Notes under the pieces: model-generated
Database searches by the model: none
What the model was told of the DNA's origin: nothing
What the model saw: the letters and a program-made list of their open reading frames with translations, nothing else
Part shown: positions 1-10,171 of the stretch, piece after piece
Layout: each line of letters begins with the position of its first letter
Numbering within the stretch: the first letter of the stretch is position 1
Position numbers and translations under genes: made by a program
Source: CAZSDU01 sp963662525
Lineage (GTDB): Bacteria > Bacteroidota > Bacteroidia > Bacteroidales > FEN-979
Reading direction: 5' to 3'
Length of the DNA: 64,000 bases
Assembly: GCA_963662525.1 (NCBI GenBank)
Contig: OY759717.1
Span: forward strand, 620,001-684,000

Positions 1-2
1 TT

Positions 3-2732
3 CACAAAAAGACCATCACTCATCTATGTGAAGACGGTTCCGGGAACCTCTGGATTGCCACCGACGGGAGCGGATTGTTCATGTATGACAAGGAAAAGTT
101 CATTCCCTTCACGGCGAAAGAAGGACCATTGTCGGAGGCAGTAAATACCATGATCAGGGGGAACGGCAATGAAGTCTGGATAGGGACAGATGCAGGGCTA
201 TGCAGAATTAAGGATGGAAACATATCTAACTACACGCTTCGAGATGGCCTCCCTTGCAGAGATGCGGTCACCGCGCTGTATTTTGATCAGGATCAGAAAT
301 TATGGATCGGGGATGCTTCAGGAAACCTTTGCTTTTTTAATCAAGGAAAATTCGGGAAATTACCTTCCTCTCAGTTTAACAATACAGGAAAAATAAATGT
401 CATCACTGAAGACGCTGAAGGAAACCTCTGGATTGGAACAGAAGGAGAGGGCCTGATCATTGGCCTGAAGAAGCAGCAAACCTTCAACAGGATTACGACC
501 CATGATGGTTTGTCGGCCGATATTGTCAAATGCATTATCCTGAACCGTGAAGGCGATATGCTCGTCGGAACCCAGGGCAATGGTCTCAACCGTTTCAGGA
601 AAAATATTCTCAGGACTTATTCCACGCCTGACGGATTATCTGACCGGAATGTTCTTTGTTTGTTTAAAGACAGCGATTTCCGTATCTGGATTGGGTATCA
701 GAATGGGTGTATCGACCGGTTTGCTGAAGGAAAGTTTGAGAACCTTTCTGCCTTTTCCTCTATCGACGGGTTCCCTGTTTTCAGCATCACCGAAGACAAA
801 CATCTCAATATATGGATTGCCACCATTGGGAAACTCATCATGTATGATGGCAAGAAAACCAGCATTTTCAATTCTTCAAACAAGTTAGGAAACACTTTAT
901 TCCATGCCCTTTATACCAGTCGTGACGGATCCGTTTGGGCAGGAACTGATGCAGGGATTTACATCATCAAAGGGGAGAATGTGACAACATTGACCAAAAA
1001 AGATGGGCTATCTGACGGACGCATTTTTTGTTTTCTCGAAGATCATAAGGGAAGAATGTGGATAGGAACACAGGAAGGGGGAATTAACATTTACGATCAG
1101 GGAAAAATCAAGCAGGTCACAGCCGAAAACGGATTATCTGATAATCTGATCCTGAGTATTTATGAAGATAAGGAAGGAACCATCTGGGTGGGAACCGGAC
1201 ATAACGGATTAAACCGCATCGATGCGAAAACAGAAAAAATAGATTTCATCGGAGATGCCATCGGATCCCCGCGGATGATCACTTTTATTTCTGAAGACAT
1301 TCAGGGAACCCTTTGGTTTGGATCGGAAAACGGCATTCTGGCTGCTGAAAGAAAGGAACTGAATTCATATGCTTCGGGAAAAATCAAAAATATTAATTAC
1401 AGAAGTTATGGTACAGCTGAAGGAATGGTGAGTATGGTATGTATGGGAGGTGTTTTCCCGGCAGGATGCTTTGGCCCGAATGGGCAGATCTGGGTTTCCA
1501 CAACTGCCGGGATTGCGGCCATCGATCCCGGGGAAATCAATACTCCGGTAATAGTTTCAAGCCCCAGCATTGAAGACGTGGTAGTCAACAATAAATCATA
1601 CGGAAGATCTGCTTCATACCTTCTCCCTGCCGGTGGAATCCATACTGAAATAAGCTACACCGCCCCAAGCTTCATTGATCCTGAAAAACAAAATTTCCGG
1701 TACAAGCTGACAGGTTATGACCGGGAGTGGATAAATGCAGGGAACCGACGGGTTGCCTATTATACCAAACTGCCCCCTGGAAATTATGAATTCAGGGTAC
1801 AGGCATGCAATCATATAGGCAAATGGAGCGACAATGAAGCCGTGATCAAGATCCATGTGAAGCCTTTTTTCTATCAGTCCATATGGTTTATCATTTCCAT
1901 TATTCTGGTTGTCATCCTTGTTTTTTACCTTTTCCTGAAATACAGGATCCGTCAGGTACGTGAAAAAGAACTGGAATTACTGGTCGCTGAAAGAACCGAG
2001 GAAATCAGGAAGCTGAATGAGGATCTCGAACAGAAAGTCATTGACCGTACTGCACAACTCGCTGCATCCAATACCGAACTCGAAGCATTTTCCTATTCCG
2101 TTTCCCACGATCTGAAAGCACCAGTCCGACGTATCGAAGGACTTATTCTAGCCCTGAATGAAGATTATGCTGAAAAACTTGATAATACTGCCCGGGATTT
2201 CCTGAACAGAATATCTGAATCGGTCGCGAATATGAGCCAGCTGATCGATGAGTTGCTGAAACTATCGAGAATTGCCAGGCAGGAACTGGAGCGCATGGAA
2301 GTTAATCTTTCCGGCATGGCAACAAGGATTTGTGATCAGTTACAGAAGACTTATCCCGGGCGAAAGGTAGAAACCGTCATTCAACCGGATGTTGTTATCG
2401 ATTGCGATGCCCGCCTGATGCAGATTGCACTTCAGAACCTGCTCGATAACGCCTGGAAATATACTTCGAAGAACCCTCTGGCCAGGATTGAATTGGGTTG
2501 TATTCAAAAAGATGGCAAACCGCTGATTTTTATTCGTGATAACGGCGTTGGATTCGATATGGCACATTATAACAAATTGTTCACTCCATTCCAGCGGCTT
2601 CACAGTGAAGATCAGTTCACTGGTACCGGTATTGGTTTAGCTACGGTAAAACGTATCATCATCAGGCACGGAGGGACTATCCGTGCCGAGAGTGAAGCAG
2701 ATAAAGGAACAACATTCTTTTTCACCTTGTAA
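3..2732 (+). CDS. Propeller-type sensor histidine kinase (5' partial)
   Basis: The frame is open through the left edge, so the N-terminus is missing. Bases 3-1,450 encode many two-component-regulator propeller repeats (for example EDKEGTIWVGT, EDHKGRMWIGT). A Y_Y_Y domain follows (about 1,550-1,860), then one membrane segment (about 1,870-1,940), a coiled coil, a HisKA dimerisation domain with the phospho-acceptor His in SHDLKAP (about 2,107), and a HATPase with an N box (LLDNAWKY) and G boxes (DNGVGFD, GTGIGLA). This is the periplasmic-sensor architecture of Bacteroidetes hybrid two-component systems, but receiver and HTH domains are absent. The next gene, 12 bp downstream, begins with a receiver and may be the partner. 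The ligand cannot be inferred. Confidence 0.9.
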   Translation, partial: HKKTITHLCEDGSGNLWIATDGSGLFMYDKEKFIPFTAKEGPLSEAVNTMIRGNGNEVWIGTDAGLCRIKDGNISNYTLRDGLPCRDAVTALYFDQDQKLWIGDASGNLCFFNQGKFGKLPSSQFNNTGKINVITEDAEGNLWIGTEGEGLIIGLKKQQTFNRITTHDGLSADIVKCIILNREGDMLVGTQGNGLNRFRKNILRTYSTPDGLSDRNVLCLFKDSDFRIWIGYQNGCIDRFAEGKFENLSAFSSIDGFPVFSITEDKHLNIWIATIGKLIMYDGKKTSIFNSSNKLGNTLFHALYTSRDGSVWAGTDAGIYIIKGENVTTLTKKDGLSDGRIFCFLEDHKGRMWIGTQEGGINIYDQGKIKQVTAENGLSDNLILSIYEDKEGTIWVGTGHNGLNRIDAKTEKIDFIGDAIGSPRMITFISEDIQGTLWFGSENGILAAERKELNSYASGKIKNINYRSYGTAEGMVSMVCMGGVFPAGCFGPNGQIWVSTTAGIAAIDPGEINTPVIVSSPSIEDVVVNNKSYGRSASYLLPAGGIHTEISYTAPSFIDPEKQNFRYKLTGYDREWINAGNRRVAYYTKLPPGNYEFRVQACNHIGKWSDNEAVIKIHVKPFFYQSIWFIISIILVVILVFYLFLKYRIRQVREKELELLVAERTEEIRKLNEDLEQKVIDRTAQLAASNTELEAFSYSVSHDLKAPVRRIEGLILALNEDYAEKLDNTARDFLNRISESVANMSQLIDELLKLSRIARQELERMEVNLSGMATRICDQLQKTYPGRKVETVIQPDVVIDCDARLMQIALQNLLDNAWKYTSKNPLARIELGCIQKDGKPLIFIRDNGVGFDMAHYNKLFTPFQRLHSEDQFTGTGIGLATVKRIIIRHGGTIRAESEADKGTTFFFTL

Positions 2733-2744
2733 TATTTAGCCGTT

Positions 2745-4700
2745 ATGAATAAAATCAAACTTCTGCTTGTGGAGGACAATGACACAGATGCCTTGCTGGT
2801 CGTCAGGCAACTGAAAAAAGAAGGGTTTGAAGTGGATCATACCCAGGTGAAAACCAGGGATGATATGCAAATTGAAATGGAAAAAGGAGGATGGGATCTG
2901 GTAATTTCCGATTATTCTCTTCCCGGATTTGGAGGGCAGGACGCTCTCGAACTGTTTAAATCCAAAAACCTGGATATTCCATTTATCCTGGTATCCGGAA
3001 CCGTCGGGGAAGAGATCGCTGTTAATATCATGAAAGGCGGCGCCAATGATTACCTTATGAAGACCCATTTGCACCGCCTTGCACCGGCAGTAAAAAGGGA
3101 ACTGAAAGAGACCTTGCTGAAACGGGATAAAAAGCATATAGAAAACGTACTGAATCAAACGGAAACAAGATTTCAACGATTAATCGAAGATATCAACGAC
3201 ATCGTTTGGATGTCGCCCATCGATGGTAGCCAGGTATATATCGTCAATCCGGCCTTTGAAAAGATCTATGGTCATTCACTTCAGGAAATCCGCGACAACC
3301 CTGGTCTCTGGTTTGATGTCGTCCTGGAAGATGATAAACGGATCGTGGATGAAGCAAGGCAAATGCTGAATGAAACAGGGATCAGCAACTGCGAGTACCG
3401 CATTGTCCGTCCCGATGGATCTTACCGCTGGATATCCGACCGCAGGCATATCGTGCATGGGGAAAACGGAGAGGAAAGCGTGGTGGGAGGTATCATTACC
3501 GATATTACCGATAAAAAACTAGCAGAGAAAGAACTGATACAGGCCAAACAGTCAGCCGAAGAGTCAAGCAGGGTTAAATCATCCCTCCTGGCCAACATGA
3601 GCCATGAATTCAGGACACCCATGAATGGAATCCTTGGCTTTTCCGATATCCTGAATAACGAGATCCCTGATGAAAGATTTAAAAGCATGGCAGGTCATAT
3701 TCTGACATCCAGTAAACGGCTGATGCAAACCCTCGACTCCATCATGGTTTACGCCCAATTGGAATCGGGAATAAAGCTCAACCTGAAAAATGTCAGCATG
3801 GAAAAAATTATTGAACATGGTTTGAGGGATTATGAATCCTTCATCAAGGAAAAAGGTCTTACCCTGAACCTTAATATTGAACCTCACCTTACTTCGTACT
3901 GCGATGAATATCTCCTGGAAAAATGTTTTTTGAATATCCTCAATAATGCCGTGAAGTTTACACATCGGGGGAGCATTACCATTGAAGCTATCACCCTGCC
4001 GGCTTCTTCCGGACAGATCGGGATCAGGATCACGGATACCGGTATAGGAATCCCAAAAAACAAACAGAAAGTCATATTTGAAGAATTCCGTCAGGCGGAG
4101 GAAGGATATAACCGGCCTTATGAGGGTACCGGACTAGGATTATCAATTTCAAATAAAATCCTGCAATTGATGGGAGGAGCTATCTGCCTCGATAGTGAAC
4201 CGGGTCAGGGCTCAGCATTCACGATCGCGATTCCTGCAGGGAGAGATGAGAACCACGGGAAGGCAATTGATCATGGTGAAATCCTGATTCAGGATATTCC
4301 CTCGAAAGAAAAACAAGAGCAAATCATCCTTCCTTGTATCCTGATGGCAGAGGATAACGATGCCAACATTGAACTGGTTAAAACCTATACCCGGAATACC
4401 TACCCTTTGGATGTAGCTAAAAATGCCAGGGATGCCCTGGATATGATCAAGGTTAAGCAATATTCCTGCATCCTGATGGACATCAACCTGGGGTCGGGAA
4501 TGGATGGAGCAGAAGCCATTGAGGAGATCCGGAAGAATCCGGCCTATGCCGGAGTACCCATCATCGCCATGACCGGTTATACGCTGAAGGATGAAAAGGA
4601 ATATATTTTTTCAAAGGGAGCAGATCACTACCTGGAAAAACCCTTTGTAAAAAAAGTACTGATGAACCTGCTGGAGAAGGTGATACCAGGAAAAGCCTGA
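2745..4700 (+). CDS. Hybrid protein: receiver-PAS-histidine kinase-receiver
   Basis: A 651-residue cytoplasmic signalling protein with no signal peptide or membrane segment. An N-terminal receiver (residues 1-120) has acidic residues E10/D11 and phospho-acceptor D56 in SDYSLPG. A PAS/PAC domain follows (about 145-260), then HisKA with His in MSHEFRTPMNG (about 285), HATPase with DTGIGIP and GTGLGLSI, and a C-terminal receiver with Asp in LMDINLG (about 585). It probably relays phosphate within the operon; the kinase 12 bp upstream is the obvious candidate donor. No DNA-binding output domain is present, so the final output is not visible here. Confidence 0.9.
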   Translation: MNKIKLLLVEDNDTDALLVVRQLKKEGFEVDHTQVKTRDDMQIEMEKGGWDLVISDYSLPGFGGQDALELFKSKNLDIPFILVSGTVGEEIAVNIMKGGANDYLMKTHLHRLAPAVKRELKETLLKRDKKHIENVLNQTETRFQRLIEDINDIVWMSPIDGSQVYIVNPAFEKIYGHSLQEIRDNPGLWFDVVLEDDKRIVDEARQMLNETGISNCEYRIVRPDGSYRWISDRRHIVHGENGEESVVGGIITDITDKKLAEKELIQAKQSAEESSRVKSSLLANMSHEFRTPMNGILGFSDILNNEIPDERFKSMAGHILTSSKRLMQTLDSIMVYAQLESGIKLNLKNVSMEKIIEHGLRDYESFIKEKGLTLNLNIEPHLTSYCDEYLLEKCFLNILNNAVKFTHRGSITIEAITLPASSGQIGIRITDTGIGIPKNKQKVIFEEFRQAEEGYNRPYEGTGLGLSISNKILQLMGGAICLDSEPGQGSAFTIAIPAGRDENHGKAIDHGEILIQDIPSKEKQEQIILPCILMAEDNDANIELVKTYTRNTYPLDVAKNARDALDMIKVKQYSCILMDINLGSGMDGAEAIEEIRKNPAYAGVPIIAMTGYTLKDEKEYIFSKGADHYLEKPFVKKVLMNLLEKVIPGKA

Positions 4701-4709
4701 GCAAGGAGA

Positions 4710-5930
4710 TCAGTGGATGAGCATCACGGTTCCTTTATTGCTGACTTTGGTTTTATTGTTGTCCTCGTAATAGATCACCCAGGAATACATTCCTACATCG
4801 CAGACTTCACCATTCAGTTTCCCATCCCAGGGTTTCAGGATATCGTTGGATGAAAACACCATCTGCCCCCATCGGTTGAATACCTGCATATTAAACCGGG
4901 TAATATTTTCAGGTGGCACACCCAGAATCCTGAAATCATCGTTCAAACCATCTCCGTTAGGGGTAAAAGCATTGGGAATATTGGGGAAAACATAAACAGT
5001 AACAGTATCAGTAAATTCCTGTCCGTTGCACACCCTGGCCCAGGCAACATAGGTAGTGGTTTCACCGGGCGCAACCACGACAGTTGAATTTTCTGCTATG
5101 ATATCAGGTCCTTTGTACCAGCGGTAGGATATTTTTTCGCCTGGTGTAAGCGGATAAAGGTTATAAGGGATTGAACTAACCTGAAAACTATCGGCCGAAG
5201 TAGGTCTGTATTGCCATCCCTCCGGGTCGTCAGGCGATACCGCCCAGGAAGTTGCATTCCTCCCGGGAACAGGAAATCCCCTGAAACCGTTTATATTCTG
5301 AATGCCGAGGGTAGCCCTGTTGCCAAGCCAGTCGGGACATTCCGGCTTCTGGTAAAGATGGTTTTCCACGATATTGTTTTTCTCGTACAGGATGATCTGA
5401 AAGGTGACCGGTGTACCTTCGCAGGAATACATCGGTGTCTGACACCACATGACCAGCAATTTACGATCGGCTGAATCGCCAATGGTTCGGTAAAAAATAT
5501 AAGGACTTCCGGCCGACAGGGGGTTGAGATCCTGAAATGGTCCCAGAATACAAGCCTTGGGGTTATAATCGGCAGCGCTGGGTATGGCAAAAGCCTCCCG
5601 TATACCTTTGGAGTTCAGGTTAGGAATAAAACTTATCCAGCCATTGGCTCCGACATAAAATGAAGTATATTTTTCCCCGAAAAAAGAAAAGCTAAAGCCA
5701 ATCGGGAATGGGCCCTCCACCCCATCCTCAGAAATGGTGATGCCGTTGCCGATCAATCCGTATGTTGCGGTAAGTGTAACCGGAACGCCGGGATTGATGG
5801 TATCGTCGCGGCCGGCATCAAGCTGGGCATAAAGAGAAGAAGAAAGCAGGATGAATAAAACAGAGCAACAGTGAAATACCGAAACAGGAATATGGTGAAA
5901 TGGTGAAATGGTAAAGCGGGGGAGTGTCAT
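4710..5930 (-). CDS. Secreted protein with gliding-motility (CHU_C, T9SS) C-terminal domain
   Basis: The start is placed at 5,930 (MTLPRF) because a signal peptide ending SSSLYAQ follows; the frame extends further upstream to 5,993. The mature protein begins with a PKD-like stretch (DAGRDDTINPG), a middle beta-rich region, and a C-terminal CHU_C / gliding motility-associated domain: NAFTPNGDGLNDDF, then FNRWGQMVF and WDGKLNG, ending in GTVMLIH. That domain is the type B sorting signal of type IX secretion, so the protein is expected at the cell surface or outside. It converges on the kinase operon (stop codons about 10 bp apart). The function of the central region is unknown. Confidence 0.85.
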   Translation of the reverse strand: MTLPRFTISPFHHIPVSVFHCCSVLFILLSSSLYAQLDAGRDDTINPGVPVTLTATYGLIGNGITISEDGVEGPFPIGFSFSFFGEKYTSFYVGANGWISFIPNLNSKGIREAFAIPSAADYNPKACILGPFQDLNPLSAGSPYIFYRTIGDSADRKLLVMWCQTPMYSCEGTPVTFQIILYEKNNIVENHLYQKPECPDWLGNRATLGIQNINGFRGFPVPGRNATSWAVSPDDPEGWQYRPTSADSFQVSSIPYNLYPLTPGEKISYRWYKGPDIIAENSTVVVAPGETTTYVAWARVCNGQEFTDTVTVYVFPNIPNAFTPNGDGLNDDFRILGVPPENITRFNMQVFNRWGQMVFSSNDILKPWDGKLNGEVCDVGMYSWVIYYEDNNKTKVSNKGTVMLIH

Positions 5931-5977
5931 ATAATCAATTTCACTACAAATATGCTGAATAAGTCTGAAATATGTTT

Positions 5978-5985
5978 TAATTTTG
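5978..5985 (+). promoter_or_regulatory. Candidate -7 element (TAATTTTG) for glyA
   Basis: TAATTTTG fits the Bacteroidetes -7 consensus TAnnTTTG and lies about 53 bp before the glyA ATG, in the divergent gap with the T9SS gene. I see no clear -33 TTG at the expected spacing, so this is tentative. Confidence 0.35.
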
Positions 5986-6038
5986 TTTCTCAATTGCTAT
6001 TTATTCAACGTAACCCAATCTCAAAAATTTTTGTTGTC

Positions 6039-7319
6039 ATGAAAAAAGATACTGCACTGTTTAAAATCATTAAGAATGAATTGCACCGTCAAACCAGCGG
6101 AATTGAGCTGATCGCATCCGAGAATTTCGTGAGCGACCAGGTTTTAAAAGCCATGGGATCCTGTCTGACCAATAAATATGCCGAAGGTTATCCCGGCCGG
6201 CGTTATTACGGCGGCTGCCAGAACGTGGATGAATCAGAACAACTGGCCATCGACCGGGCCAAGGCCCTGTTCAATGCCGATTGGGCCAATGTCCAGCCTC
6301 ATTCAGGAGCCCAGGCCAACATGGCCGTGCTGATGACAATTCTGAAGCCGGGTGATACTTTTATGGGACTTGACCTTGCTCATGGCGGCCATCTTTCTCA
6401 TGGCTCCCCGGTGAATTCTTCCGGTATCTTTTATAAAGCCGTTGGCTACCAGGTGGAAGAAGCTACCGGTCTGATAAACTATGATAAAATGGAAGCAAAG
6501 GCCCTGGAGATCAAGCCCAAGATGATCATCGCAGGGGCTTCAGCCTATTCCCGCGACTGGGATTACAAACGCATGCGCCAGATCGCGGATAAAATCGGAG
6601 CTCTCCTCATGGCCGATATCGCCCACCCTGCCGGACTGATCGCCCGTGGTTTACTGAATGATCCCCTCCCCCATTGCCATGTGGTTACCACTACAACCCA
6701 TAAAACCCTCCGTGGCCCCCGCGGCGGTATGATCTTAATGGGCAAGGATTTCCCGAATCCCTGGGGTTTGACTACCCCGAAGGGAGAAATCAAGATGATG
6801 TCGCAATTATTGGATTCGGCTGTATTTCCCGGCATACAGGGCGGCCCCCTGGAACATGTCATTGCTGCCAAAGCCGTTTCCTTTTATGAAGCCCTCTCCG
6901 ACGAATATATGGATTACATCATCCAGGTCAAGAAAAATGCTACCGTTATGGCCTCTGCCTTCGTCAGCAAAGGATACCATGTAATCTCAGGGGGTACCGA
7001 TAACCACCTGATGCTGATTGACCTGAGAAAAAAATTCCCGGATATAACCGGTAAACTGGTTGAAAACACCCTGGTGAAGGCCGATATTACAGTAAATAAA
7101 AACATGGTACCCTTCGACAGCCGTTCTCCTTTCCAGACTTCCGGACTGAGGGTTGGCACGCCTGCCATCACCACCCGGGGAATGAAAGAAAAACATATGC
7201 CCATGATCGTGGATCTTATTGATGAAGTGATCAGCGATATTGATAATGAAGACAGGATCAGGAAGGTAGCCGGCAAGGTCAATAAAATGATGGCCGAGTT
7301 TCCTTTGTTTGCCTACTAA
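6039..7319 (+). CDS. glyA: Serine hydroxymethyltransferase
   Basis: Interconverts serine plus tetrahydrofolate and glycine plus methylene-tetrahydrofolate (one-carbon metabolism, cytoplasm, PLP-dependent). The protein is 426 residues, the family's usual length, when started at 6,039 (MKKDTALF); the frame's upstream extension to 5,952 has no family homology. Diagnostic motifs are GIELIASENFVS near the N-terminus, NKYAEGYPGRRYYGGC, LDLAHGGHLSHG, and the PLP-lysine motif VVTTTTHKTLRGPRGG. A single copy in a housekeeping stretch with sixA and ppk1 downstream. Confidence 0.97.
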   Translation: MKKDTALFKIIKNELHRQTSGIELIASENFVSDQVLKAMGSCLTNKYAEGYPGRRYYGGCQNVDESEQLAIDRAKALFNADWANVQPHSGAQANMAVLMTILKPGDTFMGLDLAHGGHLSHGSPVNSSGIFYKAVGYQVEEATGLINYDKMEAKALEIKPKMIIAGASAYSRDWDYKRMRQIADKIGALLMADIAHPAGLIARGLLNDPLPHCHVVTTTTHKTLRGPRGGMILMGKDFPNPWGLTTPKGEIKMMSQLLDSAVFPGIQGGPLEHVIAAKAVSFYEALSDEYMDYIIQVKKNATVMASAFVSKGYHVISGGTDNHLMLIDLRKKFPDITGKLVENTLVKADITVNKNMVPFDSRSPFQTSGLRVGTPAITTRGMKEKHMPMIVDLIDEVISDIDNEDRIRKVAGKVNKMMAEFPLFAY

Positions 7320-7334
7320 TAAATCATTGACTGA

Positions 7335-7826
7335 ATGAAGACTTTATTCCTGGTGCGACATGCCAAATCTTCCTGGGATGTGGAAGGTTTATCAGATGAG
7401 GAGCGCCCGATCATCAAAAAAGGAATTAAAAAAACAAGTCGGGTGATCAACTTCCTGAAAAACCGGGATGTCAGGATCGGGCTGATGATCTCCAGTCAGG
7501 CAGTTAGAGCCTTGGAAACTGCACGCATGCTGGCCGGGGGATTGGGTTATCCGGAAGAACAGATCAAAATTGACCGGAAAATCTACGATGGTTATTATGA
7601 CCGTATCCTGGATATCATATACGCGACCCCGGATGAAATCGATTCGCTGATGATCATAGGACATAATCCGACCATTACCCACCTGGCCAACCTTTTCATT
7701 CATCCCGGAATTGAAGCGATGCCAACATCGGCGGTGGTTTGTCTTTCCTTCAATACGGAAAAATGGAAAGAAATACCCGGAACTGAGGGGAAGCAGGAGT
7801 TCATCTACCATGGAAAAAAAGAATAA
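7335..7826 (+). CDS. sixA: Phosphohistidine phosphatase SixA-like
   Basis: Small (163 aa) single-domain histidine phosphatase. The RHG-type motif LVRHAKSSWD near the N-terminus carries the nucleophilic His; the second catalytic His is in IIGHNPTITHLA. SixA removes phosphate from His residues of phosphotransfer domains; other small branch-2-like phosphatases share the fold, so the exact substrate is inferred. Its 3' end overlaps the ppk1 start by 17 bp, suggesting translational coupling and a link to phosphate or polyphosphate metabolism. Confidence 0.85.
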   Translation: MKTLFLVRHAKSSWDVEGLSDEERPIIKKGIKKTSRVINFLKNRDVRIGLMISSQAVRALETARMLAGGLGYPEEQIKIDRKIYDGYYDRILDIIYATPDEIDSLMIIGHNPTITHLANLFIHPGIEAMPTSAVVCLSFNTEKWKEIPGTEGKQEFIYHGKKE

Positions 7827-9864
7827 AAATACCATCCTTAACCGCGAGATCAGCTGGTTGCATTTCAACGGCAGGGTCCTCCAGGAAGCTGCCGATCCGA
7901 GTAATCCCCTGATCGAACGGCTGAAATTCTTAGGTATTTTTTCCAATAACCGGGATGAGTTCTTCCGGGTACGCGTGGCGACTTTGAACCGGATGATCAA
8001 GGTCAACCAGGCTCATTATGATACCAGCATCAACCCGAGAAAGGTATTAAAGGAGATTGCCGAGATCGTACAATCTCAGGAAAAGGATTTCATCCGCATC
8101 TACGAGGAAATCGTCAGGGAACTGGCTGAAAACGATATCCTGATCGTGAATGAGAAGGAATTATCTGAAGAGCAGGGAGAATTCGTGCGCAGGTATTTCA
8201 TGGATAAAGTGAGGGTAGCCCTTTTTCCTATCATGATCACCAATCTGCGCGACCTTTCCACCCTCCGCGATAAATCGATTTACCTGGCTGTCACCCTTGG
8301 GCACTCGGGTAAAGAAGGTAAAAACGATTATGCCCTCATCGAAGTTCCAACGAAAGTAGTATCGCGTTTTCTGATCCTTCCCAATAAGGGCGACCGGAAA
8401 TTCGTCATCCTTCTGGATGATGTCATTCGCTTTTGCTTGTCTGAAATTTTTTCTATTTTCGGATATGATACTTTCGCCGCTTATACCGTGAAAGTTACCC
8501 GGGATGCTGAGCTGGATTTTGATACGGATGTTTCGAAAAGTTTCCTGGAAATCATCTCCGAAAGCCTGAAGCAGCGCAAACGGGGAATCCCTGTTCGTTT
8601 CGTTTACGACAATGCCATTCCCGATGACCTGCTGAGAACCATCACCAAGCGGCTGGGCATCACCAAGGACGACCCCATCCGTGGCGGAGGAAGATATCAT
8701 AATTTTAAGGATTTCATGAATTTCCCGAACCTGGGACATCCGGAACTGGAAAACGGTCCTATGGTTCCCCTGAAGCATGCAGAACTGCCCACGAATAAAA
8801 GCATACTGTCGGTCATCAGGCAAAAAGACGTGATGCTTCATTACCCATACCAGTCGTTTCAGTATATCATAGACCTGCTGCGGGAAGCATCCATCGACCC
8901 GAAAGTCCGTTCGATTAAAATGACCATTTACCGGGCAGCCAGAAATTCAAGCGTGATCAATGCATTGATGAATGCCGCCAGGAATGGTAAATTTGTGACT
9001 GTATTCATGGAGTTGCAGGCCCGCTTCGATGAAGAAGCCAATATTTTCTGGACCGAACGGCTGAGGGAAGAAGGCGTGAAAGTAATTCATGGCATCCCAG
9101 GTTTTAAAGTACATTCCAAACTCATCCTGATCAGGAGGAAAGAAAGCAACAGGAATAAATTTTATTCATTTATAGGAACCGGGAATTTCAATGAAGACAC
9201 CGCCAAGGTATATGCGGATGACAGCCTGCTGACTTCCAACCTGGAAATCTGCAACGATGTGATCAATGCCTTCCACCTCATGGAAGCGACCTATAAACCT
9301 TTTAAGTTCAAAACCCTGATCATGGCGCCATTTTATATGCGCAATCATTTTCTCACGCTACTGAACAGGGAAATCAAGCATGCAGAAGAAGGAAAACCTG
9401 CCTGGGCCATCATCAAGCTGAATAACCTGGTGGATGAAGCCATGGTGAAAAAACTGTACAAAGCCAGCCAGTCAGGCGTAAAGATCAATCTCATCATCCG
9501 CGGTATCTGTGTGCTGATACCGGGCATTCCGGGACTCAGCGACAACATCGAAGCCATCAGCATTGTCGGGAGATTTCTTGAACACAGCCGGGTAGTGATC
9601 TTCGCCAACGATGGCAACCCGCGGTATTATATCACATCCGCCGACTGGATGATACGTAATTTCGACAACCGTATCGAGGTTGCCTGCCCGATCTTTGATA
9701 AAGCCATACAAGAGGAATTAAAAAGGATGCTGGATATTCAGTTGAGCGACAATACCAAGGCCAGGATCATAGGGCCGGGGAAGCCGAATCTCTATAAAAC
9801 CACTCCGGGTCCTGAAGTGAGGTCACAAACTGAAATTTATCAATACCTGAAAGGAAATCAATAG
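7810..9864 (+). CDS. ppk1: Polyphosphate kinase 1
   Basis: Reversibly transfers the gamma-phosphate of ATP to inorganic polyphosphate. The protein is 684 residues starting at 7,810 (MEKKNKNTILNREISWLHFN); the first block NREISWL-FN and NNRDEFFRVRV are typical PPK1 N-terminal motifs. The phospholipase-D-like catalytic half contains MTIYRAARNS, a FMELQARFDEEANI block and the autophosphorylated-His region IHGIPGFKVHSKL. The C-terminal domain has SADWMIRNFDNRIEVACPIFD. The start overlaps sixA by 17 bp; a frame extension to 7,711 lies wholly inside sixA and is rejected. Confidence 0.97.
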   Translation: MEKKNKNTILNREISWLHFNGRVLQEAADPSNPLIERLKFLGIFSNNRDEFFRVRVATLNRMIKVNQAHYDTSINPRKVLKEIAEIVQSQEKDFIRIYEEIVRELAENDILIVNEKELSEEQGEFVRRYFMDKVRVALFPIMITNLRDLSTLRDKSIYLAVTLGHSGKEGKNDYALIEVPTKVVSRFLILPNKGDRKFVILLDDVIRFCLSEIFSIFGYDTFAAYTVKVTRDAELDFDTDVSKSFLEIISESLKQRKRGIPVRFVYDNAIPDDLLRTITKRLGITKDDPIRGGGRYHNFKDFMNFPNLGHPELENGPMVPLKHAELPTNKSILSVIRQKDVMLHYPYQSFQYIIDLLREASIDPKVRSIKMTIYRAARNSSVINALMNAARNGKFVTVFMELQARFDEEANIFWTERLREEGVKVIHGIPGFKVHSKLILIRRKESNRNKFYSFIGTGNFNEDTAKVYADDSLLTSNLEICNDVINAFHLMEATYKPFKFKTLIMAPFYMRNHFLTLLNREIKHAEEGKPAWAIIKLNNLVDEAMVKKLYKASQSGVKINLIIRGICVLIPGIPGLSDNIEAISIVGRFLEHSRVVIFANDGNPRYYITSADWMIRNFDNRIEVACPIFDKAIQEELKRMLDIQLSDNTKARIIGPGKPNLYKTTPGPEVRSQTEIYQYLKGNQ

Positions 9865-9865
9865 G

Positions 9866-10171
9866 GTGAAAATACTTCGGTTTTTCATGAATAAATACTT
9901 CCTTACCACCTTGGCATTCGTGGTATGGATGGTATTTTTCGACAGCAATAACATTCTGACACGCGGAAAATTACAGAAGAAGCACGAGGAGTTGCAAGAT
10001 GAAAAGAAATACTACCTGGATGAAATCCGTAAAGATTCCAGCCTGCTCCGGGAATTGATGACTGATACCACCCAACTGGAAAAATTCGCCAGGGAGCATT
10101 ATTTCATGAAAAAAGACGGGGAGGATCTTTTCCTTTTAATAGATACTACTGGGGGTCAACGTCCAAGATGA
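9866..10171 (+). CDS. FtsB/DivIC-type septum formation protein
   Basis: A 101-residue bitopic membrane protein: short cytoplasmic N-terminus, one membrane segment (YFLTTLAFVVWMVFFD), then a coiled coil (LQKKHEELQDEKKYYLDEI) and the motif FAREHYFMKKDGEDLF typical of the FtsB/DivIC family. It would act in the FtsQLB-type divisome complex. A GTG start at 9,866 directly follows ppk1; an ATG at 9,887 is the alternative. The 3' end overlaps the converging priA gene by 26 bp. Confidence 0.85.
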   Translation: MKILRFFMNKYFLTTLAFVVWMVFFDSNNILTRGKLQKKHEELQDEKKYYLDEIRKDSSLLRELMTDTTQLEKFAREHYFMKKDGEDLFLLIDTTGGQRPR